64,000 nt of DNA from Heterobilharzia americana (lineage: Eukaryota; Platyhelminthes; Trematoda; Strigeidida; Schistosomatidae). The stretch is taken from assembly GCA_944470555.2 (NCBI GenBank), contig OX104127.1, positions 161,485,276 to 161,549,275 on the forward strand, in the 5' to 3' direction. This document shows, piece after piece, positions 1 through 12,289 of this stretch. Below the pieces are notes generated by a model that was not told where the DNA came from, did not search any database, and was given only the letters and a program-made list of their open reading frames with translations. The position numbers and the translations under genes were made by a program. The number at the start of each line of letters is the position of its first letter. The stretch's first letter is position 1.

Positions 1-1850
1 TTTCTTTCGGCGTTTGTGCCACGCAAAATGCCTGGGTTAGTGGCAGAATGCAGACGGTGAGGAATAAGGAGACGATATCCGGGTGGAAACTTGTAATGAG
101 TGAAATTCCTCAGGGACCAGTCCCAGGTCCCCTTCTTTTCATTACACATGTCACTGAACTTCCTCAGATGCTCAACTCTTTGGTGCCGCTATCCACCAAT
201 GACGTAGAAGTTAGCAGTCACAATTGATGACGCTGACAGGTATGGGCTTCTTGTGGATTCGGATGAACTGATGGGTCCATCTAAACATCAGTGCCTGGAA
301 ATCTGTAACATAAGCGTGATAAAACTCATCGGTCACAATTATTGTTCCTGGTATTTCGTTGTGGTGCACCACTACTTCTGGCTTCATAACAAAAAGACTT
401 AAATCATATAGCCAGTCATGATTCGAAAAATTCTTCCTACTACAGTGCAGCTGCGATGAAAGACTACCGCAAGTTATTACACAAAGGGACAACTCCCAGA
501 TGTGATCAGGATGTGTTTAAGACTCCCTATCCTACGTAGGCTAGGCCTGATTTGGGATACTTCATTCACGCAGCCATTCTACGCCTTCATACCTGGACGT
601 GTCCGAAGGGCTGGTACCAGGCTTGTGACAGATCTTTGGATTAAATCATCTTGGCATCACTCTGCGGTTCTGCCACGGAGCAGCCAACGGCTGGAAAACC
701 GTTCCTCAGCAAGTGATGTCACCTCCTTTGGCGAACGCACTTAGTGGAAAATTTTATGTTCACACAGATGTCTTCTGCAAAGGTTTATAAAGGAAAACTT
801 CCTTACTACCCATATAGTTGATCACTATTTAAGGTGCACCGCACTGCATCCTCAAGGTGTGGATTCAAATGGTTTCGAGTGGCTGTCAGCAGAATAGTAG
901 GAGTTTCCGCCTAACAGCCTCCCGCGTCTAAAAGCAGTGAGCCGAAAATTCCTTCGGTTGCTGGACTGCGTACAAATGAAGAGAGGGAAAAGGGTGGGGG
1001 TCGAAAAAGGAAGAACCATTTAGTCATCGTACAGCTTCCATCCACATTCTAAGTGGGCGTCAACTCAGCCTTTGAAGGGTCCACACGAAGTAGTCTAAGC
1101 CACTTTTACAGGAACAGAGTTCCAGGATTCAGAAACCCTTGAAGAGTGGGAGTTGCGCCCGATATCTGAGCCGCGGCTTTCTGAACCAGCATGTGTGCAT
1201 CCTCTGGGGTTGGTGTTACTACTGAGCTTAAATAAGTAACTAGTTGGGTATCCAGGCGTGTTCAGCACATCGTAACCCAACAGCGGATTCTGCCTCATTC
1301 TTTTATGTTTCCAATGAAGCACAACAAGCGCTACCAGCCGCTACTCACACGCTCTAAACCTAAGTCGTCGGACAGAATAGATCGACTGCCTCTAGATGTT
1401 TTATGCACATAATTTGTCCTCCTACAATGAGGAGAGAGGAACGGTTTTTCATACTCCAGAGTGGCCCTATGAAGCTGCTGAAAAACCGGAGAAGACATCT
1501 ACTATTGAATTGTTCAAAACTTCGTCTAAGAGGCACTAGTGCCAACTTTCTTGTCACCGCTGCCATGAGATTTTAGGTCTTGAAAGACTAAAGCCCCTCA
1601 ATTCTTCTCCACTTGCTTCTGGCCATCAAGACAACGCACAAGAAAGGCGTCGTGTTTTAGATGTGCAGCCCTGTATTTCAGAATCTTCCGACGTTTTCAA
1701 CAGTGTTTAATGACCTCCCTTCCGTACCGTCCAGGACACGTGAAATCTCTTGGATTTTTCAACATGTATATATATATATGATGGTGCCTATAAACTGGCT
1801 TCTCTCATGTTAATTTCTTGGTGTGAGAATAAAATATTTATTTATTTATA
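1..1850 (+). mobile_element. CR1-like LINE, 3' part, degraded (cut by the window edge)
   Basis: Plus-strand translation around 60-200 gives a decayed reverse-transcriptase stretch. It has the CR1-type 'S(G/E)IPQGPVPGPLLF' box, followed by a reading like THVTELPQ, which matches the usual VNDLP segment. The frame is interrupted by stops and shifts, so the copy is dead. The 3' end is set by a sequence near 1795-1850 (CTTCTCTCATGTTAA, then AATAAAATATTTATTTATTTA). The same ending occurs at about 38160-38213, at the end of another CR1-like relic. The distance from the PQG box to the 3' end is about 1.7 kb in both copies, so they are probably one family. The 5' part lies outside the window. A short (TA)n run sits at about 1767-1780. 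Confidence 0.6.
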
Positions 1851-1854
1851 ACCC

Positions 1855-4800
1855 GTCGAAATTCTTTGCTCGTCAGCGTTTTCAGCAGACGCTTTTTCTG
1901 CAGCCATTCATTTAATCGCGTACACCATAATTATTCTCCTTCTCCTTCAAATGGTGGCGGGCAATATATGTAGAGTAGTTGCTTAGAGTAGATGAAACGG
2001 TGGTAAATATTATTTAGTCATTTCAGAACTCCTCATTAGTTTCAAGGGTGAACTAACTGCTTCAATAACTTCGTGGGCAGAGCAGTCTGTTCACGGATAA
2101 GTGGATGATGGATAACATTGTGGGTGCGTGGTATGCTAAAATTAACGTAACTAACGTACACATAGAGCCAAAATTTCCCTGTCCCCCTTTTATCGTCTAC
2201 ATACATGCTATGTATATGCTGTTTTGTTTGTACCGCACTCAATCAGGGTGTGCCACTTGCAAGATGATTCGAAATTGGGCATTGAAATCGAGTTTTTGAA
2301 TTTCAGTTCAAAAATAATCCCAGTTCGCTGTAATCATTCAACAGGCTACTGAGTAAATTGTTCCAGTAAGCTAGAGCCTAATCAAGAAATTATTCGCGAT
2401 GGGTTGGATTGAATTGTAGTACACTTCAATAGTAATTAGAAGCTACTCGGTACCCAAGTTGTTGTGGCACACGTGTTCTAAATATAATGTAGCGCGCATA
2501 CTTCTCCAGAACCAATGGCCTGGGGTTCAGCGGGATTCAACACTGATGCTGACCTTCATGGTTTAACTGGATTCACTAGGCTGAAGGTGCACGGTCAGAC
2601 ACCCTCACCATCTGGCACGCTGTCGTGTCACGTTGCACTGCTTGTAATTGACCCTCTAGCCAGTCAGTTGGAACACGTCGGTATCTTGGCCTGTCCCCGC
2701 AAATATATCCTTCCATCGGACCACGCTATTGTGTTCTTTCTTAGTCTCGTGTTGGTGGGTATATGTCAAGTTCGAATGATTAGTGATTGGCCTCTGAGTC
2801 TCTGAACTTCACGCTAGAACGATTCCTAAAATTGTCTGAGTAGTTGGAAGTCCTGATAACTGCACGCTTCGAGTTGAATGAACAGTTCACCACTACGGGT
2901 GGCAGTCTCCCGTCAGCATGCCATCAGTAGGCGGAAATATGTGCTTGTTCACGAGCAGCTAGTAATCATCGCAACTCTCAAGGCAATTGATTCTTACTTA
3001 TTGGTGAACACGTCTTCCTATACACGGCATTAACGACATCCGGCAAGACACCTACGTAAGCGAGACACGTTTGAGCAGTCATAGAACTGTTGCACTGGTC
3101 GTCGTTTCACTGATATCACGTGTCTAGTAGGCAATCGTGATTTCTAATGTACTGCCAAGGAAATCCGCGTACTCGAAACGCTTGCTTACATTACTTCAAG
3201 AACTATCGGCCCGTCAATGAATGCGAAATAGTCGAGATGAAATTGCAGATATTCTAATTAATAATTGTTGATAAGTGACAAATTTTTATACCCTTCGTTT
3301 TCGACTCTCAAGCTGCCTGGCAGTTACTGCGACACCGCTACATGTTCTGAGAGATAGCCGTACCCAGAAACTTTTGCGAAAAGGAAATACTTCCACTAGA
3401 AAGGACGGAAGAAGTTACTCAAATCACATATGTGGCGGCCCTAAGAAGAGCTATCTAACAAAATGTCTACTATTGGGTATTTGGGACCGAAGTCTATCAC
3501 TTAGAATTTTCCACACACGCCAGTGGACTCTACGTAACTGTTGTTCACTGGTCAAGAATAGTAAACCTGCCGTACAAAAGTGGCTTCCTGATGAAGGGGG
3601 GGGGTGCAGTTGACTGTGGGATTTAGTTTTGCCCTAGCATGTTGCGCTTCTCATTCTCCTGCTTCAGCCAAGGGAGAGAAACGCGAAATAGCTCTACGGT
3701 ATATTTCTTTGTATACAGGAACCGTGTTTCTGCATACCAAATATGATTTCCGAGAACAGAATGACACAGGTCCTCATTCTCAGTTTCTTTGTGTCATACG
3801 ATCATTACCATGGGAATGAGACAAACCCATAATACCGCATATATTTGACCCCAAAGTAAGCGATTCCTAGGGTCTGCTCAAAATAGCTTTCCTGACGGAA
3901 TGTTCTGATGGATACTACCTTCGTATGATCACATTTATGCGGATGTGAGCAATGAATTATTTTCGGAGTTGGCATCCAATGAGATGTGTCGTGCCAGTGT
4001 AGCATTCCAGGTGAAGTCAAATATAGAGTTATATTCCAACACAATGCCAAAGGTTTTCCCCTACATCTTTAGCAATTTTGCTTGGAATAATACCAAAATT
4101 AAATAACATTGTTGTTTGTAACACATTCATAACAAATATATTGATAATAAATTGACTCTATCCACAATGTTCGAATAGTCCATGGGTATACCTCCATGTC
4201 ACTGGGTCCCTTTCACTTCTGGAATCTACCAAGACTTTCCTTTGTATTTCCTTTTTTATTCACCTTTTTCACCTGTTTATATCCAACAACCAACCACCCG
4301 ACAGGTTAACCGCAGGATCCCCGAAGGCTTGCAGTCGTTCACCAAATATTGGAGGCCAGTGGCAAAAAATTACTGGTAATACAGTATTGTAAAACAGATA
4401 CTTCATGGTGAGTTTCAACCAAGGGAGAAATATTAACCCTTAGCTTCGCTAAGAAACCACACGTCAGAGACCTACTTTAAAAGGTAGGACATGAGAGGGT
4501 TTGGGCGAATATCTGTATTAACTTCTTTGAAACTATCGTCTGTTAAATTTATTATTCAAAGGGAATTTTAGACGTTCATCCACGGTTTCGTGATATAGAT
4601 GAATTGCACCATAGAGGCTTCCCACATTTTCAGACACTGAACGTGAATACACAAATAAGGGAGCTGATTTGTTGGGATGAATTGTCTCAGTTCACTCAGG
4701 CTTTAAGGAAGTGAGAAAAGAGCTATGGTCACTTCATACAAAGAACGTTTACTAGTAGCACAAACATGAGACCATATGAACCACCATCCACCATTCTTAA

Positions 4801-4890
4801 AACACAAAATTCGAGGTAGATTTATTTACTACTGAAAGCATGTATGAACTTCATAACCTGCTAGTCAGCCATTAAAAAAATGATGAGTCA
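1855..4890. other. AT-rich spacer with no recognised gene
   Basis: Only short open frames (64-112 codons) without recognisable motifs or splice structure are present. A G9 run lies at 3596-3604. The stretch just before the DnaJ gene (about 4920-4970) is pyrimidine-rich and ends in CACTTCAG at about 4964, which could be a cis- or trans-splice acceptor for that gene's 5' UTR. Confidence 0.5.
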
Positions 4891-5015
4891 CGAAATATTT
4901 GTACTCTATGGAGTTTCTTTTTTGCAATGTATACTGCTTCAGTTGTTTGACTGCATCACTTCAGTCTCGAAAGTTCCGCCCTCAGTAACCCGGTTCGAGG
5001 CGTTAATCAGAGGCA

Positions 5016-6324
5016 ATGGTTTGCGAAACTAAGTACTATGAGCTTCTCGGTGTATCACCAACTGCAACTGAGGCAGAGATCAAAAAGGCTTATCGCAAAT
5101 TGGCTCTTCAGTTTCATCCGGACAAGTGTCCAGATAACCCTGAAAAGGTATAGTAAACAGTACCACTGTAACTGACATAGTTCAAAGAAATTTCTCAGGC
5201 TTTCATGGTTCTCAGTGATCCAGCAAAGAGGAAGATATACGACAGAGGGGGTGAACAGGCGTTGAAGGAGGGTGGTGGTGAATCCGGTGGGATGGCTGAC
5301 CCCATGGACATATTCCAGATGTTTTTCGGTGGTGGTCGTTCTCGTGGCCCGCGTAGAGGCAAAGATTGCGTACATCAACTTTCTGTGACGTTGGAAGAAT
5401 TGTACAATGGCAGCACCAGAAAGCTTGGAGTAACAAGGAAAGTTATATGTGATAAGTGCCAAGGTAAATGTTGATTATAGTAATCCAATTGCATGCAGGT
5501 CGTGGTGGTAAAGCAGGTGCAGTGATGCCTTGTCGTACTTGTCGGGGAACAGGCATACAAACTCATATTCGTCAGTTGGATGTTGGATTCGTCCAGCAAA
5601 TACAGAGCACATGTAGTACATGCAGAGGGGAAAGAGAAATAATTGACCCCAAAGACTGTTGTAAGAAGTGTGAGGGTAAAAAGGTTGTTCGCGAGACCAA
5701 GGTCATTGAAGTGCCAATCGACAAAGGAATGTCAGACGGTCAAACCATCAGGTTTAGTGGTGAAGGAGATCGTGAACCAGGACTAGAACCTGGAGATTTG
5801 ATAGTATCTCTTGATGAACAGCAACACGACCGATTCATTAGACGCCGAACAGATCTCATATATACACTGGTCTTGTCTCTTTCAGAAGCCTTATGTGGCT
5901 TTCAGCGGGTGATACGTACATTAGACGACCGGGCACTTGTCATAAATTCCAGACCAGGTAAATGTGTTTTCACTGTCTAACAACTAATTCAATAGGCGAA
6001 GTGTTTACGAATAAAGATTACCGCGCCATTGATGCAGAAGGAATGCCACGCTACAAAAACCCATTTGAAAAAGGTCGACTCATCGTGAAATTCGATATTG
6101 CATTCCCGAAAAAGGATTTCCTCCCAATGGCGCAGTTGGAATCGTTGCGAAAGTTGCTCCCTCCGCCTGCGTGCATCGAAGATATACCTGAGGATGCTGA
6201 AACCGTTGCGCTGCAACCCTTCGATCCTGAACACGACCAGCAGCATGATCGCCGACAAGAGGTTTATGAAGATGATGATGCAGCTGAGAGTGGCAATCCA
6301 CGCGTACAATGTGCATCGGCCTGA
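5016..6324 (+). CDS. DNAJA-like: DnaJ homolog subfamily A (type I Hsp40) co-chaperone, four exons
   Basis: Exons are 5016-5147, 5181-5463, 5499-5957 and 5996-6324. All three introns are GT-AG, of 33, 35 and 38 nt, and the joined frame gives 400 residues, close to animal DNAJA1 (397) and DNAJA2 (412). The start ATG at 5016 opens [13 protein letters not shown], the usual beginning of a J domain. The HPD motif is at residues 34-36. A short Gly/Phe-rich linker spans about 74-104 ([10 protein letters not shown]). The zinc-binding region has four Cys pairs: CDKCQGRG (134), CRTCRGTG (150), CSTCRGER (177, weaker glycines) and CKKCEGKK (193). A C-terminal substrate-binding part with [16 protein letters not shown] follows. 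The protein ends in CASA, a CaaX box expected to be farnesylated, as in cytosolic and membrane-associated DNAJA proteins. It should stimulate the ATPase of cytosolic Hsp70 and deliver clients. Nothing appears broken. Which DNAJA paralogue it is cannot be told by eye. Confidence 0.96.
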
Positions 6325-6455
6325 GTAGGTTTCAACGTTTGCACTCATCGTACGTCTTTTAGATGCATACTCGGAATGACGTATTCTGGGTCTAGAGCAC
6401 TCATCTACTTCAAACTATACCAACTTACTTTGCAGTCAACGAACCGTGTGTTCGA

Positions 6456-6461
6456 AATAAA
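6456..6461 (+). promoter_or_regulatory. Candidate polyadenylation signal of the DnaJ gene
   Basis: AATAAA lies 132 nt after the TGA stop of the DnaJ gene on the same strand. It is the first canonical hexamer downstream, a normal spacing for a short 3' UTR. Confidence 0.5.
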
Positions 6462-6464
6462 CCT

Positions 6465-9315
6465 GTTTGCAAACCGATTATACCTTATCATCTGATTTCA
6501 TTCGCAAGACTTAAGCGATGGTTAGATTAGTACCTTAGATTCGTCATCTAAGTTTGATATTTCCGCAGTCTGCATAGGCTACGGTTGATGTAATGAGTCG
6601 ACAGGACGATCATGTCAAACATGATTTGGTGTTCAGAGAAGCAAGGTTTCTCAGTTTCTGTGCATAAGCACAAATTTAAGTGAACCAGTAAGTTGACCAT
6701 TTCGATATTAGCAGTAAGCGGCTGAATTCCTCGTAGTTCTATTATACTCTAGTGAGTCTATCAATGTTTCATAATTCTCTATTTTTTGGTTTCTAACATG
6801 TTCATAATATTTATTTTAAAAGACAGAATAACCTTGCGTTGAAGGAAAATTCGCCCAGTGGGTCTGAAACTTGAACCACTCATCGTCGTTTGCATGAATG
6901 TGAACGGGAATTCATAAGTTTTAAAATTATTGGCATAGCACTGTATTCGGTATTTGTAAGAGTGTTTTCGGTATCTGAAATATCTACCAGCGACGTATAC
7001 AAAAGAATGTTGAATCGCGGCAGCACTGGTAATATAATATACACATAGTTCTAATTACCGGACTTATGGATTCATTTTAAGCTACGTGACTGGGAAGGGT
7101 AGAAGCAGTAAGTGCTCTGGCTGGATACACCAGTGCTTCTCATGCTGGTTGGAGAGAGCTCACAGGTGCAGGCGCATGTTGTTTGGGAATCGATCCGCTT
7201 CTAGTGGTCGTCGAGTGTGCTGTGACGTAGCGTTTTGGTACTTACGCGCTCTAACTAAGAGCATTGGGCTTTATTGGTTTATCTAGTCTTCACTCACCGG
7301 GCAAGATGATTAACCTTGTTGGCGTGTGGTGAACGGGTAGTTACGGCTTATAAATCCAAAACTCAACTCGTAAGTTTATTCACTGCAGGCCAAATATTTG
7401 GCAAGCAGGCTTGATGGTGATTCGAAATGTCACGGTGGCAGTGGACAGGTCTGTAGATACAGACTCAACTGTAGGAATAGCTGGAAAAGAATTTAAGACG
7501 GCATCAAAAAGTACCAGTTCCCCTTTTTCTCCCTGGCCGACATTATAGGTGCTTTCTCACAGAGCTCTGTAGGTAGACGGTCAGATCCAAAAGCTAGAAA
7601 AAAGAGATCAATGTCGAGATCTTTTTACAGAGTCTTACTTCGCATAAGTTCGGAGATCGTCGCATCTAGTATGAAAAGCGGTTGGTGTATTGAATATACC
7701 AGAAGACTACTGATACATCGGAGTCGACCGGGAACTATGGTATAGTACCCGCCTTACTTCTAAGTGGGATCCTTGACATCCCGGCGGAATTAGACATGGG
7801 ACAGGTTGTAGACTTATTGAAATATTTCAGTTAAGTCTCTTCGGTCAGCAGTAACAAGTATGACCGTCTGAAGTCTTCCAAATGGCTCATGACGGTAGGT
7901 AGTGAATTAAGTTCCTGCATCCGAAGGTTCCACGCTAGGTTGTTACTGACTTTGACGTTGTCCACGAACTGTTGGCGAGGCTATTTACACTAGGCTCGGT
8001 TATCTGTTGAACGGAAAGACTGGTTTGCCTCATTTTCAAGGATGACAGTTGTCAACTAACTATCCTCCGTCCCAGCCTCGTCAGCTTGACTTGTTAATCA
8101 TAAAAGTTTAAAAAAGGTACGGACAAATCAGTTGCATCTACCTAGCGGACTCACTTTTATCAAGGAAGGTTGAGTAGGAGGTAATAAATTCCCCTGTGGT
8201 GTGTTGATTTATTTTCCAGTAGAGCTTTTCACAAAGGTTCTCGCTCAATTTTACTGAGGAAGCCTTCAGGGTTTGATATGAACGTCAACATTCTAGAGTG
8301 GTTCAGGGATTACGTATATGGTGGCGAAGGATCGAAGTAAGTGAAGTGTTATTCGAATGGAAAATTACAGGCGTTCTGTGGAGATATATTTGTGTTGACC
8401 TACCATCTCGCAAGTGGTGTTTAGGGTTCGTAATAATGAAGGCCCATTAACGCTCAAGACTGAATTGACTGGATGGTTTAAGGGCTAGCATCTGGATTTC
8501 GACTCTAGCAAGGGTGAAGCGATACACACTGCTCGTATGTTTTGCCAACCCTACTAAGCTGGTGGGTATATGCTGCTGTGTTGACGAACAAAACGATGTA
8601 GAGGTTATCAACAGCGGTAATCACGGGACACGGTCTCGGCTAATGCATTCCACACATTATGACTATGTAGTAGGTCCTTGGAGCGCTTCCATGTGAAAAT
8701 ATTTGGGATGCTGTATCCTACTTGGGCAAGTCGTTACCTCGAATATTGCACATAGGTAGTTAGATCATGCTTCAAGAAGCAGGCACTATGGAACGCGTAC
8801 TAAGTTGATGACGCCTTCCGCACCTCCTTTAGAATGAGCTGTTAAAAAAACCAATCTCCCGTTATCACGTCAGGAAAGGGGGGTTGTCTTACACTGTGTC
8901 ATATCTTGGTGTTCATGTCTGTAATCGTTTCACATTCTAGAACTGATTATCTAGGAGTGCATCACAAAAACCACAGTTGAATAAACTAAGAGTGGAACGC
9001 AGATTCTCAAAGGGCGATTATCGACTAGAGGTTGTGGTAATGCCTTCCGGTGAACGCTTTCAAAAAGAAACTGGATTTCCGCAGAGATATGTACTGCCAA
9101 CATTAATCCAACTTATTTGGCTTTATATCCTCTGGACCATTGTAGTTTAGATCTGATATCAGTACTCATCCTTCTAAAGCCTTGCGTGACAATCTATCTG
9201 CCGTAGATATGACAGTAAAGACAGTTGGTTTAAAAAAATGAGTGAATTTCCATAACTTCATTCATAGTGATTGATGCTCAAAGACTCATTCCAGTTAGCT
9301 ATGACTACGATGACT
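6465..9315. other. Spacer downstream of the DnaJ gene, nothing recognised
   Basis: No long open frame, RNA gene or recognisable transposon protein was seen on either strand. The sequence has moderate AT content and looks like old, decayed repeat or intergenic DNA. Confidence 0.4.
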
Positions 9316-9319
9316 GACT

Positions 9320-9862
9320 GACGTAGAACATCACACTCAGGTGCGTCGGCTCAAGTTGCCACACTTCACCGTAGTACACAAAAAACAGGTGGATAGGAAA
9401 AGAGTGGAATCGAAGTAGAAAGCGTTGTGTGAGAAAAGATGAAGGTTAATGCAAATGTCCAAGCTCTAGACCTTAGATGAGTGAATATGTCAATTTTACA
9501 GAGACATTACTTTCAGCCATGTCACCAACAGTGCTCGACCACTGATTTCTTTTGTCTCGAGGACTCCAACCAGGCAGTATACATGTTCGTATGTGACTCG
9601 TGCCAACGGCAAAAAGCGTCGACTGTGTAGAGTCTTGCTCTGGCTACCCTGAACCGTCTTGCTACCTAGTTCAGCTTCCCTCGGCATGGGACATCGAGGT
9701 GGGAGGCGGCTCAGTTTGTGCATTCTTCATCCAAGCCATCTCAGTAGATTAGGGTTCACAACCTCATCAATCGACGCCTGAAAATCCTCGTCTGGCCTCA
9801 ACGTTGGTCACATGGTGATTTCACCAAACGCGTGTGATGCTACGATCCATCCAGGTCAACCT
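9320..9862 (-). mobile_element. SR2-like RTE LINE, 3' fragment (old)
   Basis: Read on the minus strand, 9496-9850 matches the C-terminal part of the intact SR2-like protein at 50943-54371. It includes a decayed version of the CHHVSNAE-KSVDEVVN-LHRLRWLGH region and the WLETLGDMAQN-like ending. The minus-strand 3' tail at about 9345-9480 resembles the 3' UTR beyond 54371 (GTGAGGTGTGGCAACTTGA-type sequence). Many frameshifts are present. The younger fragment at 9863-10995 abuts or is inserted next to it. Confidence 0.65.
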
Positions 9863-10995
9863 AGGACCAGGCATTACTGTGTAACGGTCCAACTTGCCAC
9901 ACCTCATATCAGTATATCAAGTAGAAAGGTAGTGAGGTGAAGGATGAAGATAAGAGAGTGCAGTCAAAAAAAATATAAAGTACAAAAAGAGAGAAACGGA
10001 GAGTGAGAAAATGGTGAGATTCGGTATAGTGTCGTTAAGATGATAATATATGTGTGCGTACACCTGCGCCACTGACATTGGTTCTCAGCCATATCTAGAG
10101 TCTCCAACCACTGGTTCCTCTTGTCCCGTGGACCCCAACCACCTAGTCTGCATCGTTCCACATGGCTCAAAACCGACAGTCGAAGACTTCATGCGTTGAT
10201 GCCATTTTTTAGTCTGGCCACCTCGGGCCTCTTTCCAGCCTGGACCCACCTCAGCCAACATTGTGTGACAAGGCAATCGGTGACTAGGCATACGTAGTAC
10301 GTGTCCCAACCATCTCAGTCGATGAATGTTCATAACCTCGTCAACCGACTTACCTCTTCTCCCTAAAACTCTACTGACTTCTGCATTACTCACATGGTGA
10401 CACCACGGAATACGGTTTATACTACGAATGCAACGGTGGTCAAACACCTGAAGTCTTCTGTGACTAAAACCGAGTAATCATTACACGTCTTCTACTCTCA
10501 ACGGCGATGTGTCACTCTTTCAACAGGACAGAACGAACTGTAACGTAGTATACTCATCCCTTGATAGGTGGTGGACATCTTGGTGGTGCTACAGATCATG
10601 GCAGTTGCTAGTCGGGCCTTATGTATCTATCAAGCAACCATCTTGTTTGAGCTGATGCGATTCCCAAAGTAACTGAAATTGTCGACACATTCCACTACTC
10701 AACTCCTTACCATTTAACTATGAGTAGTTGTAGGCCAGTCAGAAGCATCAGCTTACAACCGACAGGTGCAAGCAGCGTGCCAAACACGCTGGGATTCCTG
10801 CTCAGCATTCCCCCAAGACCCTACATTGCATAATCGTCTTCACGTAGCAGCACAATGTCATCTACAAACTACAAGTCAACCAGATAACCTCAGGGGAATA
10901 GATCAGTCCGTGTGAAATCAGACCAACTTAAGGTTATGTCCATTAGTACATCTATAACGAGGTTAAGTGGAAATGGTGATGGCGGTTATTCCTTT
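9863..10995 (-). mobile_element. SR2-like RTE LINE, 3' 1.1 kb (younger, frame-broken)
   Basis: A 120-codon minus-strand frame at 10085-10447 begins MFDHRCIRSINRIPWCHH and is close to the C-terminal region of the intact element (FDHRCLRSIGRIPWCHH, KSVDEVVNLHRLRWLGHVLRMPSH). Frameshifts separate it from the WLGGWGPRDKRNQWLE-type tail. Upstream on the minus strand (10560-10990) are the thumb and palm remnants, including the YADDIVLL equivalent near 10850. The 3' end on the minus strand falls at about 9863, at the position where the intact copy changes to (ATG)n. This fragment is 5'-truncated, the usual product of target-primed reverse transcription. Confidence 0.8.
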
Positions 10996-11455
10996 ACTGA
11001 CATCGCTAGTTGTCCTTACTTAAGGTAATTAATTTCTGTGAAAGGGCTGGTTGGACAGAGAAATATACTCCTTTTTACTCAGGTCTTCATCCTAGGCTCT
11101 ACACTAATAATGGGGCTTACAGTTCAATCAAAATACAAATCAAATGGTAGTGGGGGTTCGGTGAACAACAATTAGGTCACGAAGATGACAAGTTTGAGAA
11201 ATTGAGATGGAAATAATCAGCAGGGCATGATTAAAGTGTAATTATAACAATACGAAACAGGTTATTCCTAGGTAAACTGGATAGTAACTGGTAAAGTAAA
11301 TGGAGTCATTTTCGTCGGGTGGTCAGTCACAAAGAATAGATAATTACGTAAGAACAAGAGAGCAAATAAATACTGAAAGAACAAGAGGTGTTCAAAGTAA
11401 TACTGAGAGTTACATCATGCTGATTTCCTCGGTAATGAAAGTAATCGAACAGACT
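10996..11455. other. AT-rich spacer, nothing recognised
   Basis: No open frame above 60 codons and no recognisable repeat signature between the SR2-like and Penelope-like relics. Confidence 0.4.
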
Positions 11456-11459
11456 TCTT

Positions 11460-11670
11460 TTGAATAGAAAGGTTAGGTTTATAAAAGGTGAATTACAATC
11501 GTCTCTTCTGTGTGAAGTAAGCGAACGCGTAATCCATGTGGTAAATTAATTGGTATGCGATGAATAACTTTGAATGCTCTTATGGTATCCACTTGATGTC
11601 CTGTATCAGCTAAGTGTGCAAATATGGAGTTCTTTATTGTTCTAATTTGTCCCTTGTTCAACCAAGATAG
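11460..11670 (-). mobile_element. Penelope-like element relic, C-terminal GIY-YIG endonuclease part
   Basis: The 60-codon minus-strand frame at 11479-11661 reads IRTIKNSIFAHLADTGHQVD, then AFKVIHRIPINLPHGLRVRL and HTEETIVIHL. This is the post-catalytic part of schistosome Penelope-like GIY-YIG domains (SIRSSIxAHLxDTxHxVD ... AFKVIYRVP ... TAEAIAI). It is a short fragment with no reverse transcriptase beside it. Confidence 0.6.
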
Positions 11671-11864
11671 GTGGTGGATTGTGAATCTCTGTATTAGTGT
11701 AGAACGGAGAACGAAGACCTAAATGGAAAGGAATGTATTTCTTCGCTGAATCGGTCGTTTTTCTAAATCTTTAAACTCTTACATGGTTGTGTGAGTTTCA
11801 GAAAAGAACTTCGATATGCATTTTATGCTCTCTAAATACTTCCTTCATTTCTACTTATGCGTTG

Positions 11865-12285
11865 AAATCACCCATTACAACAACCAAATGTGGACATTTG
11901 GATTTCAGTGAAAGACTGGGCAGTTTTAAGTAGAACTTGTCCTTTACTGTAGTTAGTGGGTGCATAGTCAGAGATCAAAAAGCGACAACAGAGAGTTTCA
12001 CTATTCTTTCTATTCCCCACTGCACTTTTCAGTCGAACAGAGCACAGGCTACTGTCAAGTGAGATCCAGTCGAGCAACATATTTCGCCTTCTAACTTTAT
12101 CGTAGCATTAGAATTTACACTAAGACAGTAGCTGCTTTTTTTCCTACGATAATCCAACATATCTTTCCGGTATCGTAAGCCTTCAAGACTAATTGGTGTT
12201 CCCACCAATGTTACCCGTTGAATCATTGTGATATGCAGGCCAAACCACTCCATTAAGATAGCAGCTGTTGAAATTACCATTTTAC
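11865..12285 (-). mobile_element. SR2-like RTE LINE fragment, 5' UTR joined to endonuclease (internal deletion)
   Basis: On the minus strand, 12150-12270 matches the 5' UTR of the full-length element at about 50635-50775 (GCATATCACAATGA is shared). At about 12085 it joins directly to the endonuclease segment LLDWISLDSSLCSVRL ... NSETLCCRFLISDYAPT, which corresponds to 51640-51770. The roughly 0.8 kb between them in the full-length copy is missing. The frame is short and non-functional. Confidence 0.7.
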
Positions 12286-12289
12286 GAGG

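Noticed and set aside
211..492. 93-codon minus-strand open frame
   Set aside because: Lies antisense to the CR1-like RT relic and has no recognisable motif.
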